Shown here: positions 18,525 through 25,469 of the stretch, piece after piece
Numbering within the stretch: the first letter of the stretch is position 1
Layout of the letters: each line of letters begins with the position of its first letter
NCBI GenBank assembly: GCA_937898525.1
Contig: CALCBC010000006.1
Span: 1 to 25,469, forward strand
DNA: 25,469 bases
DNA from: an uncultured Sphingomonadales bacterium
GTDB lineage: Bacteria > Pseudomonadota > Alphaproteobacteria > Sphingomonadales > Sphingomonadaceae
Direction of reading: 5' to 3'
Program-made: the position numbers and the translations under genes
The notes under the pieces: model-generated
What the model saw: only the letters and a program-made list of their open reading frames with translations
What the model was told of the DNA's origin: nothing
The model's database searches: none

Positions 18525-20863
18525 GGCAGCGTAATCGTCGCGGTCGTCCCCGCACCCTTTTCGGACTGCATCTCGAGCTTCCCGCCGTGCGCCTCGATCA
18601 GCTGGCGCGCGAGCGGCAGGCCGAGCCCGGCGCGGCGCGCCTCGACCTTGCCGTCGGTACCGAGACGGTGCCCGTCGAGCGCCCGCGCCAGCTCGCTCGG
18701 TTTCATCCCTTCGCCGTTGTCGGAAATGACGATCCTGACGCCGCTCTTGCGCCGCGTCAGCGCTACCAGAATGCGGCCGCCCGCGGGCGTCGCGCGGATC
18801 GCGTTGTCTAGCAGATTGCCGATCGCACGACCGAGCTGGCGGGAATCGGCCATGATCTTTCCGGCGCTCTTGTCGCCGCGGAGGTCGAGCGTCAGCCCCT
18901 TGGTGTCGATCGCCTCCTCGCGCTCGCGCACGATCCGGGTGACGAACGGCAGCAGCTCGATCTCCTCGGACTGGATCGGCAGCAACCCGGCCTCGCTTTG
19001 CGTCAGGTCGAGCACGCTTTCGATCTGCGCCCGCAGCCGCTCCACGGCGGCGAGGATCGCCGCAACGTATTCCTGGGCTTGGGGCGTCAGCTCGCCGGCC
19101 ACGCCACTTTGCAGCAGCTCGGCGAAGCCGCCGATCGAAGTCAGCGGTGTGCGGAACTCGTAGCTCATGTTGGCGAGGAAGCGCGTCTTGACCGCGTCGG
19201 CCTCCTCAAGCGCGGTGTTGCGCTCTCGCAAGGCGTCCTCGGCCTTCTTGCTGTCGGTCACGTCGAGCACCGTCAGCAACCCGTTGCCGTCGGGCAGCGG
19301 AACTCCGGCGAACTCGAGTGTGCGCCCGTCGGCAAGTTGTACCCGCCCACCGCGCTGCTTGCGGTCGAGCGTCGCCGCACGAACCACTTCGCCGATCGCC
19401 TGCCGCTGCGCCGGGCGGGCCAACTTGGTGCCGATCTTGTCGAGCAGCAGCTCGATCCGCGGATGCTCGTCGAGCAGCTCCTCGGGCAGGCCCCAGATCT
19501 CCGGGAAACGCCGGTTCCACAGCTGCATGCGCCCGTCCGGCGCGAACACCGCGAGCGATTCGAACAGGCTGTCGAAAGTCGCCGTCCGCGTGCGCAGCAG
19601 CGTGTCGCGCACTGCCGACAGCGCGAGCTGCTCGGAGCGATCCTCGGCCACCAGCACGAGCCCGCCGTCGGGCATCGGTTGGGCAACGATCCTCAGGTGA
19701 GTCCCATCGGACAGCGTCCAGGCGTCCTCGGTCGGCGAGCCCGAAGCGAACCACCCTCCAAGCTCCTTGCGCCAGGCCGGGAAGTCGCGGGTCTCGGGCA
19801 ACCGACCGGCGTCGCGCGCGGTATCGAGGAAGCGGTCGAACTCGAGCGGATCGAGCCGCGCCGAGGGCGGCAGCGCAAAGATCCGCTGGAACGGCTGGTT
19901 CGCGAAGGCCAGCTTGCGGTCGGCATCGAACAGCGCCACGCCGATCGACAGCAGGTCGAGCATCGACCGCTGGGCCTCACGGAATGCACGGAACTGGCGC
20001 GACAATTCCTCCATCGGCTCGATGTCGATCGCGTAGCCAGCCACCCCTTCCTTGCCGAGCGGCAGATCGCTGACCCTGAGCGCTCGCCGCTGGCTGCCCA
20101 CGGTCGCCTGGACGATCCGCTCGACCGGCAGATCCTTCTCGTGCGCCTGCCTGGCGACCTGCGCGGCACTGAGGCCGTCGACAGCCTCGATCAATTCGAC
20201 CTGGTCCTTGACCGCCTCCTCGGCGCTCGGTGCGCCGACCGCTTCGACATAGGCGCTATTGACGAGCCGCAGCTTCATGTCGGGACCGCGGAACCACATC
20301 GGCATCGGTGCCGCCTCGATCAGCCCGACGAGCGCGGCGAAGTCGTGCCGGGCGCGTTCGGTTTCCTCGCGCAACCGGGCCAGTTCGTCCTGGCTTTCCG
20401 TGAAGTCGAACCACCACAGCAACGCCGCCCCGCCCTGCGCTACCACCGGATCGGCCAGATGCCCCCGCACCGCCAGGCTCTTGTTCGAACCTCGGGGAGA
20501 GATCACCATCGCGAACGGCGCCGCGGTCTTTTGCGTCCGGCGCACCGCCTCGCGCAGCTCCTCGAGCTGCTCGGCGGCGATGCCCGCATCGCCGGCGTCG
20601 AGTTCGCTGAGGAACCCCGGCAGCGCGTCGAGTCCGAGCCACGCGGCGAGCCGGTCGGGGCCCTCGATCTTGCCGTCGGCCTTGACCAGCAGCGGGATCG
20701 CCGGCGAATCCTCGATCATGCGCGCCAGCCGCCGGGCCGTTCCGCGCGCCGCTGCCGCCTGTCGCGCCCGCGCCTGAGCCGACAGCGCCAGCCAGGCGGC
20801 ACCCAGCGTCCAGCCGGCCAGCAGCAGGCCGAGCAGCGCGAGTTGCACGAGGGACAGTTCCAT
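18521..20863 (-). CDS. divL: DivL-like PAS pseudo-histidine kinase (Tyr in H-box)
   Basis: A 780-residue membrane-anchored kinase-like protein. Residues 5-28 form one N-terminal membrane segment, followed by several PAS-like regions (about 45-155, 175-285, 300-410 and 425-540), then DHp and ATPase domains. The H-box reads FLANMSYEFRTPL, so the phospho-acceptor His is Tyr568, as in Caulobacter DivL. The ATPase motifs remain: N-box IGNLLDNAIRATP (681-693), G1 DNGEGM (715-720) and G2 GLGLPLA (746-752). In Caulobacter DivL works with CckA and DivK to control CtrA in the cell cycle; the same role here is inferred. The ATG at 20863 has only a weak GACGGA site. The gene heads the overlapping tsaE-amgK-murU-addB-addA set. 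Confidence 0.88.
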   Translation of the reverse strand: MELSLVQLALLGLLLAGWTLGAAWLALSAQARARQAAAARGTARRLARMIEDSPAIPLLVKADGKIEGPDRLAAWLGLDALPGFLSELDAGDAGIAAEQLEELREAVRRTQKTAAPFAMVISPRGSNKSLAVRGHLADPVVAQGGAALLWWFDFTESQDELARLREETERARHDFAALVGLIEAAPMPMWFRGPDMKLRLVNSAYVEAVGAPSAEEAVKDQVELIEAVDGLSAAQVARQAHEKDLPVERIVQATVGSQRRALRVSDLPLGKEGVAGYAIDIEPMEELSRQFRAFREAQRSMLDLLSIGVALFDADRKLAFANQPFQRIFALPPSARLDPLEFDRFLDTARDAGRLPETRDFPAWRKELGGWFASGSPTEDAWTLSDGTHLRIVAQPMPDGGLVLVAEDRSEQLALSAVRDTLLRTRTATFDSLFESLAVFAPDGRMQLWNRRFPEIWGLPEELLDEHPRIELLLDKIGTKLARPAQRQAIGEVVRAATLDRKQRGGRVQLADGRTLEFAGVPLPDGNGLLTVLDVTDSKKAEDALRERNTALEEADAVKTRFLANMSYEFRTPLTSIGGFAELLQSGVAGELTPQAQEYVAAILAAVERLRAQIESVLDLTQSEAGLLPIQSEEIELLPFVTRIVREREEAIDTKGLTLDLRGDKSAGKIMADSRQLGRAIGNLLDNAIRATPAGGRILVALTRRKSGVRIVISDNGEGMKPSELARALDGHRLGTDGKVEARRAGLGLPLARQLIEAHGGKLEMQSEKGAGTTATITLP

Positions 20864-20913
20864 GTCCGTCAGCTATTAGCCGGGGAGAGGGGATGCAATG
20901 GCCCATCGCCCCG

Positions 20914-21084
20914 CGTCATCCCGGCGAAAGCCGGGGCCGCACGCCCACTCGCATCCCGCCCGATATCCGACCAACCTCGTGATCCCCGCGATAGCGGGGA
21001 CCGCGTGCCGCTGGCGCGGCGCCAATGGCGCGCTCCGCAAGCGCTGTGTTAGTGACACGCGGCCCCGGCTTCGCCGGGATGACG
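20914..21084. repeat. Cluster of three REP-like palindromes between ahcY and divL
   Basis: The first unit (20914-20940) contains the hairpin CCCGGC-GAAA-GCCGGG after GTCAT. The third (21059-21084) is its near-exact inverted copy, ending GGGATGACG. Between them, 20984-20999 forms CCCCGC-GATA-GCGGGG. GTGTTAGTGACAC lies just before the third unit. The cluster fills most of the 225-base gap between divL and ahcY and starts 5 bases beyond the ahcY stop, so it may also stabilise or end the ahcY transcript. GTCATCCCGGCGAAAGCCGGG is a repeat I recall as abundant in many proteobacterial genomes. Confidence 0.8.
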
Positions 21085-21088
21085 GACG

Positions 21089-22498
<1,410 letters not shown>

Positions 22499-22724
22499 GT
22501 GCAATTCTCCTGTATTTGCTGGGAGGCTCCGCCGGGGCTCCATGCGGTAACCGATTTCGCGTCAGCCCATAGCGGGTTCGGTGGGGCAAGCAAACCCGCG
22601 ATCGGCGCAACGCCCTGTCGCGGCGAAGAACACCCGTCCTCCCCACACTTCGCGCCTCATCCTCAGCCTGCGCCCCCGTGCGCGCGCCCCTCCGCACCTC
22701 CACTCCCCGCTACTTCCCCCTCCC

Positions 22725-22813
22725 CGTCACCCTGACCTTGGTTTCGGGGCGCGCCTCGGGTGAGAGCTCGGGGAGTGCGGCCGGATGGGCCCTGAAACAA
22801 GGTCAGGGTGACG
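22725..22813. repeat. REP-like inverted repeat, 24-25 base arms
   Basis: The left arm (22725-22749, beginning CGTCACCCTGACCTTGG) and the right arm (22790-22813, ending AAGGTCAGGGTGACG) are inverted copies differing by one extra G and one or two end bases, with 40 bases between them. Each arm also folds on itself (CCCTGA with TCAGGG in the right arm). The reverse complement of the right-arm core, CCCTGACCTTGTTTCAGGG, matches 15 of 19 positions of the core inside addB (CCCTGAACTTGTCGAAGGG), so the two belong to related repeat families. Confidence 0.8.
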
Positions 22814-22895
22814 ATGTCGGAGAGAGGGAGGGAGAGAGAGGGTGCCGAAGTTGGCGAGAGAGGGCAGCGAGCCGAGCCAGAAATCTTCGCCGCGA

Positions 22896-22922
22896 TGTCA
22901 CATTCGCCCGCGCTGTCTCGTC
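22896..22922 (+). promoter_or_regulatory. ECF41-type promoter upstream of the CMD gene
   Basis: TGTCACA at 22896-22902 and CGTC at 22919-22922 are separated by 16 bases. This matches the published ECF41 target motif, as I recall it, with the expected spacing. Transcription would begin near 22929, about 26 bases before the ATG of the CMD gene. The downstream pair encodes a carboxymuconolactone decarboxylase-like protein and an ECF41 sigma factor, so the site implies autoregulation. Confidence 0.75.
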
Positions 22923-22954
22923 AAGGCGTCGTCACTCCAACAAAGGATCTTGTC

Positions 22955-23410
22955 ATGACCGCACGCCTCAACCCGTTCGCCGCCGCACCCGAGATCATGC
23001 GCGCCTGGTTCGCGTTTTCCGACGCGGTCGCCGCGAGCGGTCTCGAGAAGCCGCTGCTCGAACTGGTGAAGATCCGCGCCTCGCTGCTCAACGGCTGCGC
23101 CAACTGCCTCAACATGCATACTTACGAGGCGCGCCAGGCTGGCGAGACCGAGCAGCGCATCGCCCTGCTCGGCGCGTGGCAGGAAGCGCCGTGTTATACC
23201 GAGCGCGAACGCGCCGCGCTGGCCTGGACCGATCATCAGACGCTGGTTGCGGACAAGCGCGCCCCGGCCGATGTCTATGCTGCGCTCGATGCCCAGTTCA
23301 CCAAGGAGGAACAGGTTAAGCTGACCCTCGCGATCGTCGTCATCAACGGCTGGAACCGCTTGGCCGTGGGCTTCGATCTGTTCGATCCGAGCCTCGGATG
23401 GAAGGCGTGA
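22955..23410 (+). CDS. Carboxymuconolactone decarboxylase / AhpD-like protein
   Basis: A 151-residue helical protein of the CMD/AhpD superfamily. The redox motif GCANCLNMH has Cys48, Cys51 and His55, the arrangement of alkylhydroperoxidase-like members, with upstream acidic residues in LEKPLLELVKIRASLLNG. It probably acts as a thiol peroxidase or redox partner; the substrate is not known. The ATG at 22955 (MTARLNPFAAAPEIM) follows AAAGGAT by about 7 bases and gives the usual family length. It overlaps the sigma factor gene by 13 bases and lies behind an ECF41 promoter. CMD genes are the classic partners of ECF41 sigma factors, so it is the likely main target of this sigma factor. Confidence 0.92.
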   Translation: MTARLNPFAAAPEIMRAWFAFSDAVAASGLEKPLLELVKIRASLLNGCANCLNMHTYEARQAGETEQRIALLGAWQEAPCYTERERAALAWTDHQTLVADKRAPADVYAALDAQFTKEEQVKLTLAIVVINGWNRLAVGFDLFDPSLGWKA

Positions 23411-24261
23411 GCGACGGCGCGGCCACCTTCGACGCGCTGAGACCAAAGCTCGTGCGCGTCGCCTACCGCATGCTCGGGTCGATGGCCGATGCCGAGGACG
23501 TGGTGCAGGAGGCGTGGCTGCGCTGGCAGGCGACTGACCGCGAACAGGTGCGCGTCCCCGAGGCGTTCCTGCGCCGGGTGGTCGCGCGTCTGTGCCTCGA
23601 CGTGCTCAAGTCCGCCCGCGCGCGGCGCGAGGACTACGTCGGCACCTGGCTGCCCGATCCGGTGGTCGAGACCGAGGAAGTCGAGGACGTGACGCTGCCG
23701 CTGATGCTCGCGCTCGAGCGCCTCTCCCCGCTCGAACGCGCGGCGTTCCTGCTGCACGACGTGTTCGGGGAGAGCTTCGATTCGGTCGCCGAGGTACTCG
23801 GACGCGAGCCTTCCGCCTGCCGCCAGCTCGCCAGTCGCGCGCGCGAGCACGTGCGTGCCGAACGGCGCCGCTACCCGGTCGACCGCGAGCACGGCATGGC
23901 CCTCGCCGAAGCGTTCTTCGCCGCCTCGCGCGAGGGCGACACCGGACGGCTGGGCGCGCTGCTCGCCGAGGACGTCTCGTTCTACGCCGACGGCGGCGGC
24001 AAGCGGCCGGCCGTGGCGCGCGTGATGCGCGGCGCGGACGAGGTCGCCCGAACTCTTGCGGCGATCGCCCGGCTCACTCGCGGCCATCGCGGCACCCTGC
24101 TCAATTACGCCTGGGTCAACGGGCTGCCAGGCTACGTCACCCGCGAGGCCGACGGCGTGCTCCAGACCACCGCCCTGCTTATCGAGGGCGGCCGCGTCCG
24201 GGCGGTCTACGTCATGCGCAATCCCGACAAGCTGCGGCACCTCGAGCAGGCGTTGCACTAG
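23398..24261 (+). CDS. ECF41-family RNA polymerase sigma factor
   Basis: A 287-residue extracytoplasmic-function sigma factor with a C-terminal SnoaL-like extension. Region 2 is at about residues 10-75 (LVRVAYRMLGSMADAEDVVQEAWLR is typical) and region 4 at about 100-155 (LSPLERAAFLLHDVFGESF). The ECF41 markers are all present: WLPDP at 84-88, DGGGK at 198-202 and NPDKL at 275-279. In this group the C-terminal extension regulates the sigma factor and no separate anti-sigma factor is needed; none is encoded here. The start may be ATG 23398 or GTG 23407; neither ribosome-binding site is strong, and both overlap the CMD gene. Likely autoregulated from the promoter before CMD. Confidence 0.93.
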   Translation: MEGVSDGAATFDALRPKLVRVAYRMLGSMADAEDVVQEAWLRWQATDREQVRVPEAFLRRVVARLCLDVLKSARARREDYVGTWLPDPVVETEEVEDVTLPLMLALERLSPLERAAFLLHDVFGESFDSVAEVLGREPSACRQLASRAREHVRAERRRYPVDREHGMALAEAFFAASREGDTGRLGALLAEDVSFYADGGGKRPAVARVMRGADEVARTLAAIARLTRGHRGTLLNYAWVNGLPGYVTREADGVLQTTALLIEGGRVRAVYVMRNPDKLRHLEQALH

Positions 24262-24277
24262 CGAGCGCGCTTCGCGG

Positions 24278-24305
24278 TTGCGCACACCGCCCCATGGCCT
24301 ATCTA
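24278..24305 (+). promoter_or_regulatory. Weak sigma-70-like promoter candidate for the peroxiredoxin gene
   Basis: TTGCGC (24278-24283) and TATCTA (24300-24305) are spaced by 16 bases, 28 bases before the peroxiredoxin ATG. Each box matches only about half of the sigma-70 consensus, so this is tentative. No ECF41 motif is seen in the 72-base gap after the sigma factor gene. Confidence 0.25.
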
Positions 24306-24333
24306 GCGCGGCGGACGGGACAGGAGATTGTTT

Positions 24334-24813
24334 ATGACGATTGCCAAGGGCGACAAGCTGCCGGACGTGACACTGGTCAAGGCGACCGAGAACGGCCCCG
24401 AGAAGGTCCAGACGGGCGAATACTTCAAGGGGAAGAAGGTCGCGCTGTTCTCGGTTCCGGGCGCGTTCACGCCGACCTGTTCGGCCAAGCACCTGCCGGG
24501 CTATGTCGAGAAGGCGGCCGAGCTCAAGGCCAAGGGGATCGACGAGATCGTCGCCACGGCGGTCAACGATGCCTTCGTGATGGGTGCGTGGAACAAGGCG
24601 GCCGGCTCGCCCGAGATCACCATGCTGGCCGACGGCAACGGCGAATTCGTCGAAGCGCTCGGGCTCACGATGGACGGCACGGGTTTCGGCATGGGCAAGC
24701 GCGGCCAGCGCTTCTCCGCGATCGTGGACGACGGTGTGGTCATCGAGCTCAACGTGGAGGCTCCCGGCGACTTCAGGGTCAGCAGCGCCGAACACATGCT
24801 CGGCCAGCTCTGA
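24334..24813 (+). CDS. Peroxiredoxin, one-cysteine Prx5 type
   Basis: A 159-residue peroxiredoxin of the Prx5/redoxin group, reducing hydrogen peroxide and organic hydroperoxides in the cytoplasm. The active site PGAFTPTCSAKHLPGY contains the peroxidatic Cys49, with the typical VNDAFVMGAW segment later. No second Cys occurs anywhere in the protein, so resolution must use an external thiol such as glutathione, glutaredoxin or thioredoxin. The ATG at 24334 has AGGAG 7 bases upstream; TTG at 24328 is in frame but badly placed. It follows the ECF41 gene by 72 bases, and a strong hairpin lies just after the stop. Confidence 0.95.
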   Translation: MTIAKGDKLPDVTLVKATENGPEKVQTGEYFKGKKVALFSVPGAFTPTCSAKHLPGYVEKAAELKAKGIDEIVATAVNDAFVMGAWNKAAGSPEITMLADGNGEFVEALGLTMDGTGFGMGKRGQRFSAIVDDGVVIELNVEAPGDFRVSSAEHMLGQL

Positions 24814-24822
24814 GCCTCACAA

Positions 24823-24853
24823 GGAAAGGGCACCCTTGAAGGGCGCCCTTTCC
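24823..24853. terminator. Bidirectional hairpin between convergent genes
   Basis: GGAAAGGGC (24823-24831) and GCCCTTTCC (24845-24853) form a 9-bp perfect stem, with further pairing of CCC and GGG inside the loop. It lies 10 bases after the peroxiredoxin stop and 20 bases beyond the stop of the PA2169-family gene, which converges on it. There is no clear T-run on either strand, so termination efficiency is uncertain. Confidence 0.7.
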
Positions 24854-24872
24854 CGTGGAAGAATCGATCCGC

Positions 24873-25319
24873 TCAGCCGGCCAGCTGGTGCTTCATCGCG
24901 CTCGCGCGATCGTGACCCTTACGCACCGAGGCGTAGGCATCCTGGATCACTTCGCGAGTCTCGGGCGTCAACTCCGTGTCCTGCAGTGCAGTTTCGTACT
25001 TGCCCTTGATGTAATCCTCGCCGCGCTCGACTTCCTCGATCACCGCGCGATCGTCGCTGCCGACGAGCGCTTCCTTAAGGTTCATGAACCCGCGGTGCGC
25101 GGCCGCCGTATAGCTGCTGTGCTCCTCCGGATCGCCGCCGAGCGCGGTCACCCGCGCCTGCAACTCGCTGGCGCAGCCGCTACGTTCGCCCGCCATCTCG
25201 CGGAAGAACGCCGAGTGCGTGCCGTTGCTGTCCTCGGCCGCGTCGTTGAAGCCCTTCATGCTGTCGAGCGTGGTCTCGATCAGCGAGTTGAGCACGGAAA
25301 TGTCGTGACGGGTGTTCAT
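24873..25319 (-). CDS. PA2169/DUF2383 family four-helix-bundle protein
   Basis: A 148-residue helical protein of the PA2169/DUF2383 family, a ferritin-like four-helix bundle. Typical segments: ISVLNSLIETTLDSMKGFNDAAE at the N terminus; FFREMAGERSGCASELQARVTALGGDPEE; AAHRGFMNLKEALVG; ERGEDYIKGKYETAL; and a final KGHDRASAMK. No signal peptide. The function of the family is not settled; stress-related roles are often assumed. The ATG at 25319 has AGGAG 6 bases upstream. A candidate general-stress (EcfG) promoter lies about 40 bases before the start. It converges on the peroxiredoxin gene across a shared hairpin. Confidence 0.92.
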   Translation of the reverse strand: MNTRHDISVLNSLIETTLDSMKGFNDAAEDSNGTHSAFFREMAGERSGCASELQARVTALGGDPEEHSSYTAAAHRGFMNLKEALVGSDDRAVIEEVERGEDYIKGKYETALQDTELTPETREVIQDAYASVRKGHDRASAMKHQLAG

Positions 25320-25355
25320 CGGAAGCTCCTTGGAAAGGGCTAGTTACTCCCGGCG

Positions 25356-25380
25356 AACGCCCCGCTGCCCGCTCCGTTGC
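25356..25380 (-). promoter_or_regulatory. EcfG-like general-stress promoter candidate
   Basis: On the minus strand GCAAC (25380-25376) and CGTT (25359-25356) are separated by exactly 16 bases. The alphaproteobacterial EcfG consensus is GGAAC, 16-17 bases, CGTT, so there is one mismatch. Transcription would start about 30 bases before the ATG of the PA2169-family gene. Confidence 0.4.
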
Positions 25381-25469
25381 GGTGTCGGGCCCCGGGGTCC
25401 GGCGGGGCGCGCGAAACGCGGGGTGAAGGGTTGCCGCGGCGCTATTCAGACGGCGTCGCTGCCACTGGC

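Larger units (their letters stand above)
22499..22954. other. Intergenic region between ahcY and the CMD gene
   Basis: 456 bases between divergent genes without a convincing gene. From left to right: the ahcY ribosome-binding site; a hairpin GCGGGTT/AACCCGC at 22572-22599 that would lie in an ahcY leader; a pyrimidine-rich run around 22690-22730; a REP-like inverted repeat at 22725-22813; a GA-rich run around 22817-22860; and the ECF41 promoter at 22896-22922 before the CMD gene. I see no sigma-70 promoter that I would defend for ahcY. Confidence 0.6.

Noticed and set aside
18998..21052. A plus-strand frame of nearly 700 codons antisense to divL
   Set aside because: Arg/Gln/Leu-rich shadow frame without recognisable motifs, which also runs through the REP-like palindromes. 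divL on the other strand has all its domains.
22499..22640. SAH or SAM riboswitch upstream of ahcY
   Set aside because: I compared the leader by eye with the conserved cores I remember for the SAH, SAM-II and SAM/SAH classes and saw no match. Only a simple hairpin remains. A covariance-model search would decide.
22817..22860. GA-rich run that might be a regulatory or slippage tract
   Set aside because: No regular unit is maintained, and no gene start or frame depends on it. It is most simply low-complexity intergenic sequence beside the repeat.
23275..24795. A minus-strand frame of about 500 codons across the sigma factor and peroxiredoxin genes
   Set aside because: It runs antisense to three well-supported genes and has no recognisable domain or convincing start site.
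25359..25408. Inverted repeat GCCCCGC/GCGGGGC upstream of the PA2169-family gene
   Set aside because: Seven-base all-GC arms about 36 bases apart are expected by chance in this composition, and they overlap the more specific promoter candidate.
25440..25469. Possible tail of another minus-strand gene ending TGA at 25448-25446
   Set aside because: Only seven codons (ending ASGSDAV) are inside the window, too few to support a gene.

Overview
This window looks like ordinary chromosome from a high-GC alphaproteobacterium, most likely Sphingomonadales (Sphingomonadaceae or Erythrobacteraceae). The evidence is the gene order divL-tsaE-amgK-murU-addB-addA-trxA, alphaproteobacterial AddAB instead of RecBCD, a tyrosine-type DivL, a SecA ending in a SEC-C zinc motif, very GC-rich codon use, and short palindromic repeats of kinds I associate with this order. 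Taxonomy is inferred from protein style only; there is no rRNA gene here. I see 22 protein genes and no tRNA, rRNA, CRISPR array, transposase, integrase or phage gene.

Left part (21-7000, all minus strand): a Sec-exported methyltransferase-fold protein, a 64-residue coiled-coil protein, an SMP-30/gluconolactonase-like gene overlapping a TetA-like MFS exporter gene, secA, a small secreted protein, and a secreted protein with two TonB-C-like units. From 7087 to 9504 a plus-strand set of overlapping genes encodes ArgJ, a GFA-family zinc protein and an inositol-monophosphatase-family enzyme. It converges on trxA (minus) across a pair of REP-like palindromes.

Centre (9998-20863, minus): six tightly overlapping genes, transcribed divL > tsaE > amgK > murU > addB > addA, with trxA about 60 bases further on. 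They combine a cell-cycle pseudo-histidine kinase (Tyr in place of the phospho-acceptor His), tRNA t6A synthesis, MurNAc recycling and double-strand-break repair. An 11-codon stretch in addB is a palindromic repeat inserted in frame. Upstream of divL lie a palindrome cluster and ahcY.

Right part (22499-25469): a 456-base intergenic stretch with a REP-like inverted repeat leads into a carboxymuconolactone decarboxylase (CMD)/AhpD-like gene overlapping an ECF41-type sigma factor gene. A textbook ECF41 promoter (TGTCACA, 16 bases, CGTC) lies 32 bases before the CMD start. A one-cysteine Prx5-type peroxiredoxin follows and converges through a strong hairpin on a PA2169/DUF2383 four-helix protein, whose upstream region holds an EcfG-like general-stress promoter candidate.

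I found no clearly new multi-gene defence or metabolic system. The items most worth a second look are the self-contained ECF41 module with its promoter, the in-frame repeat in addB with a related intergenic copy, the DivL tyrosine and its operon, and the two palindrome arrays.
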